Part shown: piece by piece, positions 43,772-53,490 of the stretch
How the letters are laid out: each line of letters begins with the position of its first letter
Numbering within the stretch: the stretch's first letter is position 1
From: Dorea phocaeensis
GTDB taxonomy: Bacteria; Bacillota; Clostridia; Lachnospirales; Lachnospiraceae
Assembly: GCF_900240315.1 (NCBI RefSeq)
Contig: NZ_OEPZ01000005.1
Coordinates: 114,358-178,357, forward strand
Direction: 5' to 3'
Length of the DNA: 64,000 nucleotides
The notes under the pieces: model-generated
The model's input: the letters and a program-made list of their open reading frames with translations, nothing else
The model's database searches: none
Told to the model about the DNA's origin: nothing
Position numbers and translations under genes: made by a program

Positions 43772-45124
43772 ATGAATACAACATACAAAACGAAAAATCA
43801 GATTACCGAAGGCGTAATCTGGAAGCAATTACTGATCTTTTTCTTCCCGATTATGGTGGGAACGCTGTTCCAACAGCTTTACAATACGGTGGATGCAATT
43901 ATTGTAGGGCGATTTGTGGGAAAGCAGGCGCTGGCGAGTGTAGGAGGTTCATCTGCGGTGTTGACTAATTTTGTGATTGAATTTTTCACGGGATTGTCTG
44001 CCGGGGCAACCGTTGTGATTTCGCAGTTTTACGGAGCGCGGGATTTGAAGCGTCTAAGCAAGGGGCTTCATACGGCATATGCATTTTCTATTGCTACAAG
44101 TATTCTGATTTCGGTGGTGGGCTGGTTTGCGACGCCGTCGCTTCTACATTTATTAAAGACGCCGGCAGATGTGATTCCCGATTCCATTCTGTATCTGAGA
44201 ATTTATTTTCTAGGAATAATTTTCACGTTGATTTACAATATGGGATCGTCGATTATGCGTGCAGTTGGAGATTCCAGACGCCCGCTTATGTATCTGGTGG
44301 TTTGCTGTGTCATTAATATTGTTTTGGATATTGTATTGGTAATCGGCTTTCGTATGGGAATTGCGGGAGCGGCTATTGCGACGGTGATTTCGCAGGGGGT
44401 CAGCGCGGTACTGGTAACACGGGCGCTCATGTATTCCTACGGAATTTTGAAATTGGAACTTCGGGCGATACGGTTCCATGCATCTTTGTTAAAGGCGGAA
44501 CTTCGTATTGGAATTCCGGGAGGAATTCAGTCCTTTGGGTACAGCATTTCCAATATTATTATCCAGGCGGTGATCAATGATTTCGGGACCGATACGGCAG
44601 CAGCCTGGGCGGCTTACGGGAAGATGGACGCGATTTTCTGGACGGTCTGCGGAGCATTTGGAATCGCAATTACGACATTTGCGGGGCAGAACTTTGGAGC
44701 GGGCAGATACGATCGGATTAAGAAAAGCGTGCGGGTTTGTCTGGGAATGGCGCTGGGGGTCGGCGGAAGTCTGATCCTATTCTTGTTCGTATTCTGCAGG
44801 CCGCTTTACCATGTGTTTACAACGGATCAGGCGGTAATCGATATCGGGGTCTTTATGCTTCGGATGATTATACCAAGCTATGTGATTTTTATTTTTGTGG
44901 AAGTTTTTTCAGGTGCACTAAGAGGAATCGGAGACGTACTGATCCCGTCTGCTATGACGCTTGGAGGAGTTCTGTTGGTACGAATGGTGTGGGTTCTTGT
45001 GGTTACGCCGATGACGGGCGAACTCTCTACGCTATTGTACAGTTATCCGCTTGCATGGGGAGCCACAGCGATCCTCTTGGTTCCATATTATTTCTATCGG
45101 CGGAAGAAAGTACTGAATCGATAA
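43772..45124 (+). CDS. MATE family multidrug/cation antiporter
   Basis: The 450-residue protein has twelve predicted membrane helices in two similar halves, each opening with a MatE block (FFPIMVGTLFQQLYNTVDAI and ELRIGIPGGIQSFGYSISNI). It probably exports drugs or cationic metabolites using sodium or protons. I use ATG 43772 because GGAGG lies just upstream; the in-frame ATG at 43724 has no ribosome site. A TATAAT at 43709 may be its -10 box. A MerR/TipA regulator follows and may control it. Confidence 0.9.
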   Translation: MNTTYKTKNQITEGVIWKQLLIFFFPIMVGTLFQQLYNTVDAIIVGRFVGKQALASVGGSSAVLTNFVIEFFTGLSAGATVVISQFYGARDLKRLSKGLHTAYAFSIATSILISVVGWFATPSLLHLLKTPADVIPDSILYLRIYFLGIIFTLIYNMGSSIMRAVGDSRRPLMYLVVCCVINIVLDIVLVIGFRMGIAGAAIATVISQGVSAVLVTRALMYSYGILKLELRAIRFHASLLKAELRIGIPGGIQSFGYSISNIIIQAVINDFGTDTAAAWAAYGKMDAIFWTVCGAFGIAITTFAGQNFGAGRYDRIKKSVRVCLGMALGVGGSLILFLFVFCRPLYHVFTTDQAVIDIGVFMLRMIIPSYVIFIFVEVFSGALRGIGDVLIPSAMTLGGVLLVRMVWVLVVTPMTGELSTLLYSYPLAWGATAILLVPYYFYRRKKVLNR

Positions 45125-45144
45125 AATCAAAAATGAAAAACTGC

Positions 45145-45175
45145 TTGACTCTTCCGTTACGTCAACTGTTATAGT
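45145..45175 (+). promoter_or_regulatory. MerR-type promoter with 19-base spacer
   Basis: TTGACT (45145-45150) and TATAGT (45170-45175) are 19 bases apart, the overlong spacing that MerR activators correct by twisting DNA. TTGAC and GTCAA form an inverted repeat within it. It precedes the TipA-like gene, so autoregulation is expected. Confidence 0.75.
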
Positions 45176-45196
45176 GATTTCAGGGAGGGAAAGAAA

Positions 45197-45952
45197 ATGG
45201 AGTACTCAATCAGAGAATTGTCACAGCTGTCCGGAGTGACCACCCGCACTTTGCGATGGTATGATGAAATTGGTCTGTTAAAGCCGGCATATGTAGCGGA
45301 GAGTGGATACCGCTATTACAGAGAGGCGGAGGTAGATCGGTTACAGGACATTTTGTATTATCGGGAGCTGGGGGTGGAGCTTGCGAAAATCAAGGAATGT
45401 CTGGACAATCCTTCCTTCAGACGTCTGGATGCATTGCAGAGCCATTTGCGGGAGCTGGAATGCAGGAAACTACGGCTGGATCAACTGATTCAGTCAGTCA
45501 AGGATACGATTTACGCGGAGGAAAAGCAGGAAATGATGAACGATGAACAGAAATTTGAAGCGTTTAAGAAACGCGCAGTAGAGAAGCATGAGGAATGTTA
45601 TGGTCAAGAAGCACGGGAAAAATATGGAGACCGTGAGGTGGATGAGGTGCAGGAAACGGTGAAGAACCTGACCAGGGAACAGTATCAGGAGTGGACATGC
45701 TTAGGAGAAGAAATCCTGCAGCGCCTGGAAGCGGCTGTTACAAAGAAAGTTTCGCCGCAGAGTGATGAAGGAAGAGACATTACAGCGCTTCATCGTAGGT
45801 GGCTTACGCTTACTGGTAACCGGTATGATAAGGAAAAACACAAGGGAATTGCGAATCTCTATATTATGGATGGACGGTTTACCGCCTACTATGACAGAAA
45901 AGTCACTGGCTGCGCGCAGTTTTTGCGGGATGCAGTAGTGCATTGGGTGTGA
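45197..45952 (+). CDS. MerR-family regulator with TipAS ligand-binding domain
   Basis: The 251-residue protein has a MerR winged helix at the N-terminus (YSIRELSQLSGVTTRTLRWY, RYYREAEVDRLQ), a coiled-coil linker, and a TipAS domain (about 120-251) with HRRWLTLTGNRYDKEKHKGI. TipA proteins bind drugs, often covalently, and activate transporter genes. The MATE gene upstream is a plausible target. Confidence 0.9.
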   Translation: MEYSIRELSQLSGVTTRTLRWYDEIGLLKPAYVAESGYRYYREAEVDRLQDILYYRELGVELAKIKECLDNPSFRRLDALQSHLRELECRKLRLDQLIQSVKDTIYAEEKQEMMNDEQKFEAFKKRAVEKHEECYGQEAREKYGDREVDEVQETVKNLTREQYQEWTCLGEEILQRLEAAVTKKVSPQSDEGRDITALHRRWLTLTGNRYDKEKHKGIANLYIMDGRFTAYYDRKVTGCAQFLRDAVVHWV

Positions 45953-46072
45953 TTTCATTGTAAATTCACTGCAATTTTTATGAAAATTTTATACAAATTC
46001 CGGCTTGCAATACGATATAAAAAATGATACGGTAAATATGTTTCAAAGAATAACGTATGCGAGGTATAGAAG

Positions 46073-46945
46073 ATGAAAGAAATGAAACCAATCAAAGAAG
46101 GTAAAGTACGTGAGATCTATGATAATGGTGACAGCCTAATCATGGTTGCCACAGACCGCATCAGTTGTTTTGATGTTATCTTGAAAAATGAGATTACCAA
46201 GAAAGGAACCGTTCTTACACAGATGTCTAAGTTCTGGTTTGATTTGACGGAAGATATTTTGCCGAACCACATGATTTCTGTTGATGTGAAGGATATGCCG
46301 GAGTATTTCCAGCAGGATAAGTTCGATGGCAACAGTATGATGTGTCGAAAACTTAACATGCTGCCAATTGAGTGTATTGTAAGAGGATACATAACAGGAA
46401 GTGGCTGGGCAAGCTATCAGGAGACAGGAAAAGTATGCGGAATCGAGCTGCCGGAAGGTCTGAAAGAGTCTGATAAGTTGCCGGAGCCAATTTACACACC
46501 ATCTACAAAAGCTGAAATCGGAGATCATGACGAAAACATTTCTTTTGAGCAGAGCATCGACCACCTGGAGAAGCAGTTCCCGGGAAAAGGACGTGAGTAT
46601 GCCGAGAAGCTTAGAGACTATACGATTGCATTATATAAAAAATGTGCGGAATATGCATTGAGCAAAGGAATCATTATTGCAGATACCAAGTTTGAATTTG
46701 GACTGGATGAGGAAGGCAACATTGTAGTAGGAGATGAGATGCTGACACCGGACAGCTCCCGTTTCTGGCCGGTAGAAGGATATGAGCCGGGACATGGACA
46801 GCCATCTTTTGATAAGCAGTTTGCACGTGATTGGCTGAAAGAGAATCCGGACAATGACTGGACTCTGCCAGAGGAGATCGTAGAGAAGACGATTGGCAAA
46901 TATCTTCAGGGATACAAGATGTTGACTGGAGAAGAGTTAAAATAA
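46073..46945 (+). CDS. purC: Phosphoribosylaminoimidazole-succinocarboxamide synthase
   Basis: The 290-residue protein has the SAICAR synthetase blocks [33 protein letters not shown] and [21 protein letters not shown] (shown in parts). It adds aspartate to CAIR in purine synthesis. It stands alone here rather than in a purine operon. No guanine/purine riboswitch is visible in the 120 bases upstream. Confidence 0.95.
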   Translation: MKEMKPIKEGKVREIYDNGDSLIMVATDRISCFDVILKNEITKKGTVLTQMSKFWFDLTEDILPNHMISVDVKDMPEYFQQDKFDGNSMMCRKLNMLPIECIVRGYITGSGWASYQETGKVCGIELPEGLKESDKLPEPIYTPSTKAEIGDHDENISFEQSIDHLEKQFPGKGREYAEKLRDYTIALYKKCAEYALSKGIIIADTKFEFGLDEEGNIVVGDEMLTPDSSRFWPVEGYEPGHGQPSFDKQFARDWLKENPDNDWTLPEEIVEKTIGKYLQGYKMLTGEELK

Positions 46946-46969
46946 GAAAAGAGAATGAAAGTGAAATAG

Positions 46970-47022
46970 GGATCTCCCTTACTGCAGAAGCGGTTGTTTT
47001 GCGGTGAGGGAGATTTTTTTTG
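46970..47022 (+). terminator. Terminator after purC
   Basis: ATCTCCCT pairs with AGGGAGAT across a partly paired loop and is followed by eight T. Confidence 0.85.
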
Positions 47023-47194
47023 TATCAGAAAATAATTGATAAAATATCAATAATAATATTAAACATTGTTAATTAATAGATAACGATATTGAAATATTGA
47101 AATAATTAGAAAAATGTGATATTTTATTGATGTGGAATAGAAATAAGCCATTAAAATAAATTTAGAAAGGCAACGAGAAAGGAGAGACAGAATT

Positions 47195-47995
47195 ATGGGA
47201 TTTTTAACGGGAAAAACAGCGATTATTACAGGGGGAGGACGCTCGATATTGAGTGATGGAAGATGTGGATCGATTGGTTACGGAATTGCAACCGCATATG
47301 CAAAAGAAGGCGCGAATTTGGTTATTACCGGACGAAATATGAAAAAGCTGGAGGCAGCGAAGGAAGAGTTAGAGCGGTTGTATCAAATACAGGTTCTGCC
47401 GGTACAAGCAGATGTGTCCGCAGGTGGAAATAATGAGGAAGCGGTAGAACGCGTGGTGAAGGAAGCAATTCAGAAATTCGGTCGGATTGATGTACTGATT
47501 AATAATGCACAGGCATCCGCATCCGGAGTGACGCTGGCAGACCATACGACAGAGCAGTTTGATTTGGCGATGTATTCCGGATTATATGCCGTTTTCTATT
47601 ATATGAAAGCTTGTTATCCATATTTGAAAGAGACCAAGGGAAGTGTTATTAATTTTGCATCAGGAGCAGGGCTGTTTGGAAATTACGGACAAAGCGCTTA
47701 TGCAGCGGCAAAAGAAGGAATTCGTGGACTTTCCAGAGTGGCGGCAAATGAATGGGGGCCGGATGGGATCAATGTTAACATCGTTTGTCCGCTGGCGTGG
47801 ACGGCGCAGCTTGAGAAGTTCTCAAGTGATTATCCGGAAGCCTTTCAGGCAAATGTGAAGACACCGCCAGTAGGGCACTTCGGTGATACGGAAAAGGAGA
47901 TTGGACGTGTGTGTGTACAGTTGGCATCTCCGGATTTCAAATATATGAGTGGTGAGACGATTACCCTGGAAGGTGGTCTGGGACTTAGACCATAA
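47195..47995 (+). CDS. Short-chain dehydrogenase/reductase with extended glycine loop
   Basis: The 266-residue SDR has a cofactor loop with an insertion (TGGGRSILSDGRCGSIGYGI, starting at residue 12), NNAQA in place of the usual NNAG, and catalytic Ser (INFASGAG) and YAAAK. The sequence is strongly like an SDR group found throughout bile-acid-transforming Clostridia, and from memory resembles 12-alpha-hydroxysteroid dehydrogenases. That specificity is a suggestion, not shown. It has its own terminator and stands alone. Confidence 0.85.
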   Translation: MGFLTGKTAIITGGGRSILSDGRCGSIGYGIATAYAKEGANLVITGRNMKKLEAAKEELERLYQIQVLPVQADVSAGGNNEEAVERVVKEAIQKFGRIDVLINNAQASASGVTLADHTTEQFDLAMYSGLYAVFYYMKACYPYLKETKGSVINFASGAGLFGNYGQSAYAAAKEGIRGLSRVAANEWGPDGINVNIVCPLAWTAQLEKFSSDYPEAFQANVKTPPVGHFGDTEKEIGRVCVQLASPDFKYMSGETITLEGGLGLRP

Positions 47996-47998
47996 AAT

Positions 47999-48050
47999 AA
48001 AAGCATTGAGGCGTCAGTCGGATGAGCGGTTGACGTCTCAATGCTTTTTA
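47999..48050. terminator. Terminator after the SDR gene
   Basis: AAAGCATTGAGGCGTCA and TGACGTCTCAATGCTTT pair with one mismatch around a 15-base loop, ending in TTTTT. Confidence 0.9.
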
Positions 48051-48088
48051 TGGTTACTCATCCAAAAAGAATGAGCAGATCGTCTTTG

Positions 48089-48787
48089 CTATGCAACGGC
48101 GTGGTTGATGGTATCTTGCATCAGGCAGTAGCTAACGATGCTGAGTCCGAAGATTCCAAGAAGCAGATACAGAAGTCCGGAGTTGCCGGCATTTCCTTTG
48201 ATGCGGTCACAGCGTTCACCCATCTGATACATCCAGTATAAGCCGTAGATGCCGCAGGTAACAAGAGACAACAGAAATACCATACCGCCGGTAGTAGCAT
48301 TTGGCTCAAGGGCAAGGACATTAACCTCGTCATTTAGCTTGATCATCCAGTAAATTCCGTAGATACCGCAGGTGACAATAGAAAGAAGGATTGCCACAGG
48401 AATGCTTCTTCTTGCGATTCCAGCGTAAGGAACGCCGCTAAAAGGCTGGTTGTAGCCATTGTTAGGCTGTCCGTTCGGAGCGCCGTTGTAATTTGGAGCG
48501 CCATTGTAGTTAGGCTGTCCATTTGCATTGCTGTAATAGTTGCCGCCGGAATAATTGGAACCGGCATTTGTTCCGTTCTGATAAGTGTTGCCTGTGCTTG
48601 TGTTATAGTTGTAATTATAATTGTAGTTTGGATCGTTTGCTGCATTGTTAGAAGCTGTGCTGTTTGCTGTCGTGTTGTCTGCGCTTGCGCCAGCCATATT
48701 CTGGTTTTCCGGTAAAGGTGCGCCGCATTCTTTACAGAATTTTTCTGTATCGTTACACTGCGCGCCGCATTTGGTACAATATTTCAT
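48089..48787 (-). CDS. DUF4234 membrane protein with zinc ribbon and Asn/Gly/Tyr-rich linker
   Basis: The 232-residue protein begins with a zinc ribbon (CTKCGAQCNDTEKFCKECGA), followed by about 95 residues rich in Asn, Gly, Tyr and Ala. It ends with two similar hydrophobic hairpins (VTCGIYGIYWMIKLNDE and VTCGIYGLYWMYQMGERCD), the DUF4234 signature, plus a last helix. The function is unknown. The domain order parallels the protein at 62186-63316. Confidence 0.88.
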   Translation of the reverse strand: MKYCTKCGAQCNDTEKFCKECGAPLPENQNMAGASADNTTANSTASNNAANDPNYNYNYNYNTSTGNTYQNGTNAGSNYSGGNYYSNANGQPNYNGAPNYNGAPNGQPNNGYNQPFSGVPYAGIARRSIPVAILLSIVTCGIYGIYWMIKLNDEVNVLALEPNATTGGMVFLLSLVTCGIYGLYWMYQMGERCDRIKGNAGNSGLLYLLLGIFGLSIVSYCLMQDTINHAVA

Positions 48788-48857
48788 TTGAAAAATCCTC
48801 CTAATTGTAATGAATATCTAAAATATGTATTTATAGTAACATATTTTAGAGGGTAAT

Positions 48858-49775
48858 TCACTCTTTTTCTGTTTCAAATTGTGTTTTAAAGTCATATTGC
48901 TGAACGTATTCGGTAAAAGACCGGATGGGCGGATATTCCAGCAGTTCGTTCAAGGTTACATAATAGATGGTGCGGGGGATGTATTCTTCTAAAGGAATGA
49001 TGGCAGTAGCCTCTGTTTTTAATGCCTGGGCAATAGAATTAGAAGAAAATCCGATACCAAGATTCTGGGCAGCCAGCTTCATTACGAAGTCGGATTGGCT
49101 TGTCTCGCAGATCATGGATGGTGCAACCCCATAATGGTCAAATGCCTGAATGAAATTTTTGTGAACGGAAGATTCTTTCGCGGGCATAATGATGGGCTGT
49201 TCGTGGAGTTCTTTCAAGGAGAGTGAACGTTTAGAGGCAAAAGGGTGTTTGGAGGGAACAACTGCGACAAAGTGGTCATCCAGAATTTTGTGGCAGAAAA
49301 GTTCTTCGTGGTTTTTCAGTGCGTTTTCGATTCCTAAAAGAAATGCAGCATTGATAGAGCGTGCATATAGCATCTCCAGAAGTTTTTTGCTTCCGTTTAC
49401 TTTCAGGGAATAGGTGATTCCCGGATGTGTTTCCTGGTAATCAGAAATGACTTTTGCAAGATCCAGATATCCGGCAATCCACAGAAGTCCCAGGTGAAGT
49501 GTTCCGCCTTGAAGAAGGCTGTATTTTTCCATCAGATCAGAAAGCTGCTCTTTTTCATTTAAGATCCGTTTTGCAGATTGGACGAATTGTTCTCCGGCAT
49601 CTGTCAGGGTGACAGACTTGGAATGGCGGACAAAGAGCGGAATGCCAAGTTCCTTCTCCAAATTGATAATCTGCTGGGACAAAGAGGGCTGAGAGAGATA
49701 CAATTTTTTCGCGGCTGCAGATATACTTTTTTCGTTGGCAACTTCCAGTACGTAACGAAGTTGGTGGAATTGCAT
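48858..49775 (-). CDS. LysR-family transcriptional regulator
   Basis: The 305-residue protein has an N-terminal winged helix (MQFHQLRYVLEVANEKSISAAAKKLY, shown here only in part: KSISAAAKKLYLSQPSLSQQ) and a periplasmic-binding-like effector domain. ATG 49775 follows GGAGG by seven bases. It is divergent from the transporter operon at 49972, with a symmetric operator between them, so it most likely controls that operon in response to its substrate. Confidence 0.92.
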   Translation of the reverse strand: MQFHQLRYVLEVANEKSISAAAKKLYLSQPSLSQQIINLEKELGIPLFVRHSKSVTLTDAGEQFVQSAKRILNEKEQLSDLMEKYSLLQGGTLHLGLLWIAGYLDLAKVISDYQETHPGITYSLKVNGSKKLLEMLYARSINAAFLLGIENALKNHEELFCHKILDDHFVAVVPSKHPFASKRSLSLKELHEQPIIMPAKESSVHKNFIQAFDHYGVAPSMICETSQSDFVMKLAAQNLGIGFSSNSIAQALKTEATAIIPLEEYIPRTIYYVTLNELLEYPPIRSFTEYVQQYDFKTQFETEKE

Positions 49776-49841
49776 AAAAAGACCTCCTTTTGTATGTTTA
49801 AACGTTCCTGTCATTATGCAAGTATACGAAAATAATCCATG

Positions 49842-49860
49842 CTATAGGATTTTCCTATAG
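49842..49860. promoter_or_regulatory. LysR-type operator
   Basis: CTATAGGA-TTT-TCCTATAG is a perfect 19-base palindrome containing a T-N11-A box, about 67 bases upstream of the LysR start and 112 upstream of the transporter start. Confidence 0.75.
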
Positions 49861-49971
49861 AAAACATAATATACTAATACTTTACAAATAACAATAGATG
49901 AAATATTATAAAGTTGGTTAAAAAATTAGCAATGGATCATTGTAAAGGAATGAGAAGAAAGGAGAATGATT

Positions 49972-51429
49972 ATGGCTAAGAAAAATACAAAAGCAAATAT
50001 CATTCTTGTTCTGGCATTGGTTGTGATGTTCGGGGCAAGATTGCTTCCGGGGGCAGGAGGATTGTCCGCAGATGCGGTTGCAGTTCTGGGTGTGTTCTTC
50101 GGATCTCTGATCATGTGGATCGGAATTTCCATTGATTGGCCGAGTATGATTACTCTGCTGGCGTTAGGACTTCTTCCGGTGTTTGGTTTTGGACCGACAT
50201 TTGTGGGAGCATTTGGAAATACAACGGTTGCATTTTTGATCTTTACATTTATGTTGGTATATCCGCTTTCTAAGACGAATTTTGTAAGACGGTGTACCAT
50301 TTCATTTATTACGAATAAAATTGCAAGAAAAGGACCATGGCATTTTATCTGTGTTCTGTTTGCAGCAGTGACATTTATGGGATTGTTTATCTCACCATCT
50401 GTTTTGTTTGTAGCATTTATGCCATTTTTGGAAGATATTTTCCAGGTGCTGGAAGTGAAAAAGGGTGGAAAAACCGGAAACCTGATGATGATGGGAACCG
50501 CATTTTGTATCAGCCTGTCTTCTGGTATGACAGCAATCGGACACGTATGGCCGACCATGGCGATTGGCTATTATACAGCGGCAACGGGAAAGGATGTCAA
50601 TCAGTTCCAGTATATGGCAATGGGAATTCCGGCTGGTATTCTGCTGATTATCCTGCTGATTCTGGTATTTCGTTTCATTTATCGCCCAGATGATGTAAAT
50701 GATATTTGTCCGGAGAAGGCAATGAGTCTTCGTGGAACGGTTCCGGCAGCTGATAAAAAGGAGAAGATTATTCTTAGTGTTATGCTGCTTACCGTACTTC
50801 TGTGGGTAGCGCCAAGCTTAGTAAAAGGTGTACTTCCAGATCTGTATGCGACGGTAAATGGATGGTCTACCGCAATGCCGCCGCTTCTTGGTTGTGTACT
50901 GCTCTTTATTTTCCAGGTGGACGGAGAACGGATTATGAACTTTAAAGAGGTGACAAGCAAAGGTGTGCTGTGGGGAAGTATTCTGATGACTGCAGCAGCA
51001 ACACAGCTTGGCTCCTGTCTGACCAATGAAGAGATCGGAATCAGCTCCTGGCTGACTAGCGTGCTTGAGCCGTTGACTGGAAATCTTCCGGTAATCGGAT
51101 TGATCCTGTTCTTTATGACATGGGCAGTAGTAGAAACCAATTTCTCTTCTAATATCGTGACAACGACGGTAGTAAGCGCTGTAGCGTTGTCTGTGTTGAC
51201 TGCACTTCCGGAAGGAAGCGTCAATGTGGCGGTAGTTGTATGTATGGTTGGATTTGCGGCTGGAATCTGTAACATGACGCCGGCTGGCCAGAGTACGGTC
51301 AATACGGTTGCTATTGGATCCGGCTGGACGGATACCAAGTCTATGTTCGTGTGGGGCGGTGTGTTTGCCGTGATGGCAATTTTGGTGCTGAGTTTTGTTG
51401 CATACCCGATTGGTACATTGGTAATGTAG
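49972..51429 (+). CDS. DASS/SLC13-family anion transporter
   Basis: The 485-residue protein has about 11-12 membrane helices and the pattern of sodium:dicarboxylate or sulfate symporters, including GTAFCISLSSGMTAIGHVWP and the mirrored ETNFSSNIVTTTVVSAVALS. It probably imports an organic anion. ATG 49972 is seven bases after AAAGGAGA; ATG 49966 is too close. With the FAD oxidoreductase and chorismate mutase genes it forms an operon facing a LysR gene. Confidence 0.85.
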   Translation: MAKKNTKANIILVLALVVMFGARLLPGAGGLSADAVAVLGVFFGSLIMWIGISIDWPSMITLLALGLLPVFGFGPTFVGAFGNTTVAFLIFTFMLVYPLSKTNFVRRCTISFITNKIARKGPWHFICVLFAAVTFMGLFISPSVLFVAFMPFLEDIFQVLEVKKGGKTGNLMMMGTAFCISLSSGMTAIGHVWPTMAIGYYTAATGKDVNQFQYMAMGIPAGILLIILLILVFRFIYRPDDVNDICPEKAMSLRGTVPAADKKEKIILSVMLLTVLLWVAPSLVKGVLPDLYATVNGWSTAMPPLLGCVLLFIFQVDGERIMNFKEVTSKGVLWGSILMTAAATQLGSCLTNEEIGISSWLTSVLEPLTGNLPVIGLILFFMTWAVVETNFSSNIVTTTVVSAVALSVLTALPEGSVNVAVVVCMVGFAAGICNMTPAGQSTVNTVAIGSGWTDTKSMFVWGGVFAVMAILVLSFVAYPIGTLVM

Positions 51430-51489
51430 GAAATGTAGGAACAGTCAGTGACCAGCAAGAAGTGTGTGAAATGAGGAGATAGAACAATC

Positions 51490-52752
51490 ATGGTGGAAAG
51501 ATGTTATCCGTTTGATGTGGCGGTTGTCGGCGGAGGAACCGCCGGTGTGGCAGCGGCGGTTGGAGCCAGCCGCACTGGAGCGCGGACGGTATTAATTGAA
51601 CGCAGTCCCTATTTGGGCGGAGAGGCAACGAATTCCGGCGTGGCAGCATTCTGTGGGTTTTATACCTGTGGAGAGAATCCGGTGAAGGTGGTTGCCGGTG
51701 TCGGAGATCTGGTGCTTCAGGAGATGGAAAGTCTGGGACCTACTTTGGAGTATGTAGTGTCTGCGACAGGAAATAAGAATATTAATTTCCAGCCGGAGTA
51801 TCTGAAATGTGCGCTGGATAACCTGGTGGAGAAGGAGGGGGTGGAGCTTCTTCTTCACACCAGTCTGATCGACGTAAAGGTAAAGGATGGTCGAATTCAA
51901 AGCCTTCAGTGTATGGATGATGAGGGAGCTTTCACCGTCGAGGCGGACTGCTTCGTAGACGCCAGTGGCGATGCGGCGCTTGCACATCTTGCCGGGGCCA
52001 ATACGCTCTGGGGCGATGAAGAAGGAAGGGTACAGGTAGCAACATTGCCGTTTCGTTTAAGTGGTGTGGATACGTCCAAAGATATGACGCCTGCGGCAGT
52101 TGAGCAGGCAGTGATCCGGGCCAAGGAAGCGGGAATTCCATTTCTTACGAAAGAAAGGGGATTTGTACTTCGCAAAGAGGGTTCGAGTACGGTGTCGGTG
52201 CTGCTCCCAAGTGTTATGCCGACAGGGATTTCGGCGAAAGAGATGACGCAAATGGAGCGTGAAACGAGACGGCAGGTTCTTTCTTATGTAAAGGCACTTA
52301 GGGAATATATGCCGGGAATGGAACATGCTGAACTTGCAGTGATCGGACCGGCAATCGGTCTTCGGGAGACTAGAAGGATTTGCGGAAAAGACAGGATTAC
52401 GGCAGAGGATGTTCTGGGCAGGAGGAAACGGCCGGACACTGTGGCAAGAGGTGGTTGGAAGCCTGAGATCCACAAGGATGTTAATAAGATGGGCACGTAT
52501 ATGGAAGTAGAAGGCGGAAGCTATTTTGATATTCCGCTTGGTGCATTGCAGTCAGAGAGTTTTGAAAATCTTTATGGCGCGGGAAGAATGATTTCCTCAG
52601 ATGATGCAGCATTTGCAGCGGTGCGTGTCATGGGAACTTGTTTTGCAACAGGACATGGCGCGGGTGTGGCAGCTGCATGGCAGGCGCTTCACGGGACAGC
52701 TGAAGTGGTAAAGATACAAGAGGAGTTAAGACGGCAAGGAGCTTTAGTCTGA
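51490..52752 (+). CDS. FAD-dependent oxidoreductase (FAD_oxidored family)
   Basis: The 420-residue protein has an N-terminal dinucleotide motif (VAVVGGGTAGVAAAVGASRTG) shown in part, YLGGEATNSG, a second FAD block (CFVDASGDAALAHLAG) and a C-terminal FAD closure (GAGRMISSDDAAFAAVRVMG). This is the PF12831 group of unknown-substrate oxidoreductases. The operon suggests that it reduces or oxidises the acid taken up by the DASS protein (inference). Confidence 0.85.
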   Translation: MVERCYPFDVAVVGGGTAGVAAAVGASRTGARTVLIERSPYLGGEATNSGVAAFCGFYTCGENPVKVVAGVGDLVLQEMESLGPTLEYVVSATGNKNINFQPEYLKCALDNLVEKEGVELLLHTSLIDVKVKDGRIQSLQCMDDEGAFTVEADCFVDASGDAALAHLAGANTLWGDEEGRVQVATLPFRLSGVDTSKDMTPAAVEQAVIRAKEAGIPFLTKERGFVLRKEGSSTVSVLLPSVMPTGISAKEMTQMERETRRQVLSYVKALREYMPGMEHAELAVIGPAIGLRETRRICGKDRITAEDVLGRRKRPDTVARGGWKPEIHKDVNKMGTYMEVEGGSYFDIPLGALQSESFENLYGAGRMISSDDAAFAAVRVMGTCFATGHGAGVAAAWQALHGTAEVVKIQEELRRQGALV

Positions 52753-52771
52753 TTTTCGGGGGTATGAGAAA

Positions 52772-53329
52772 ATGACATTAGAGGAGATTCGGGTACAAAT
52801 TGACGCAGTGGATACACAGATGAAGCCTCTCTTTTTAAAACGTATGGAGTGCGCAGGATGCGTGGCAGAGACAAAGAGAGAGACTGGCGGAGACGTGTTC
52901 GTCCTGGAGCGGGAATTGGCAATTATTGAAAAACGCGCAGGAGATGTAGCGCCGGAAGTCCGAGATGAGTATGTGATGTTCTTGCGGCATTTGATGAGTG
53001 TAAGCCGCAGATACCAGTACGGGATTTTGACGGAGAAGCAGGATCGGGTGCTTGCGGAAGCGCTGGAGGCGGCAGGATTGTCGGCAGAAAAAGAGCACTC
53101 TCAGATTGAGATCGCGTTTGCGTGCGATGCGGAGGCAAGCGACTTTAACTTGTTTGTGAATATGGCGAAATTAAACCAGATTTCGATTATTTCTCTGAAC
53201 TTAGAGACGGAAGAGGGAAGACAGAAAATCAGAATGATTTTGAAAGGGAATTTGAAGGATCAGAAGATGCGGCAGCTGCTGTGTCAGATTGGAAAAGAAG
53301 CAGAAGGATTCCAGATAGTTGGAATGTAA
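52772..53329 (+). CDS. Chorismate mutase with a C-terminal extension
   Basis: Residues 1-90 match AroQ-type chorismate mutase (LEEIRVQIDAVDTQMKPLFLKRM, shown in part; then VLERELAIIEKRA). Residues 95-185 (IEIAFACDAEASDFNLFVNM...) form a beta-alpha domain that could be a small regulatory ACT-like fold; I am not certain. Chorismate mutase converts chorismate to prephenate for Phe and Tyr. Its place in a transport/oxidoreductase operon instead of an aromatic operon is unusual. Confidence 0.8.
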   Translation: MTLEEIRVQIDAVDTQMKPLFLKRMECAGCVAETKRETGGDVFVLERELAIIEKRAGDVAPEVRDEYVMFLRHLMSVSRRYQYGILTEKQDRVLAEALEAAGLSAEKEHSQIEIAFACDAEASDFNLFVNMAKLNQISIISLNLETEEGRQKIRMILKGNLKDQKMRQLLCQIGKEAEGFQIVGM

Positions 53330-53333
53330 ATTG

Positions 53334-53376
53334 AAATGGGGACGGAGGTTTTTTCAAAAAACCTCCGTCCCCATTT
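53334..53376. repeat. Dispersed palindrome, GGGACGGAG family, copy 1
   Basis: A perfect 43-base inverted repeat (left arm AAATGGGGACGGAGGTTTTTT) closes on a one-base centre. It follows the chorismate mutase gene and can act as its terminator. Copy 2 is at 63348-63389 and shares the GGGACGGAG/CTCCGTCCC core with T and A inner runs. Confidence 0.85.
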
Positions 53377-53490
53377 CATTTTTACCCTGTCCCTAATAGA
53401 ATAGTTGCTGACAAAATGCCTGTATATATGCTATAATTGGCGTGCTGTGTAAGATGATGCACAAATATAGTACAGAGAGGAAAAGAGGGA

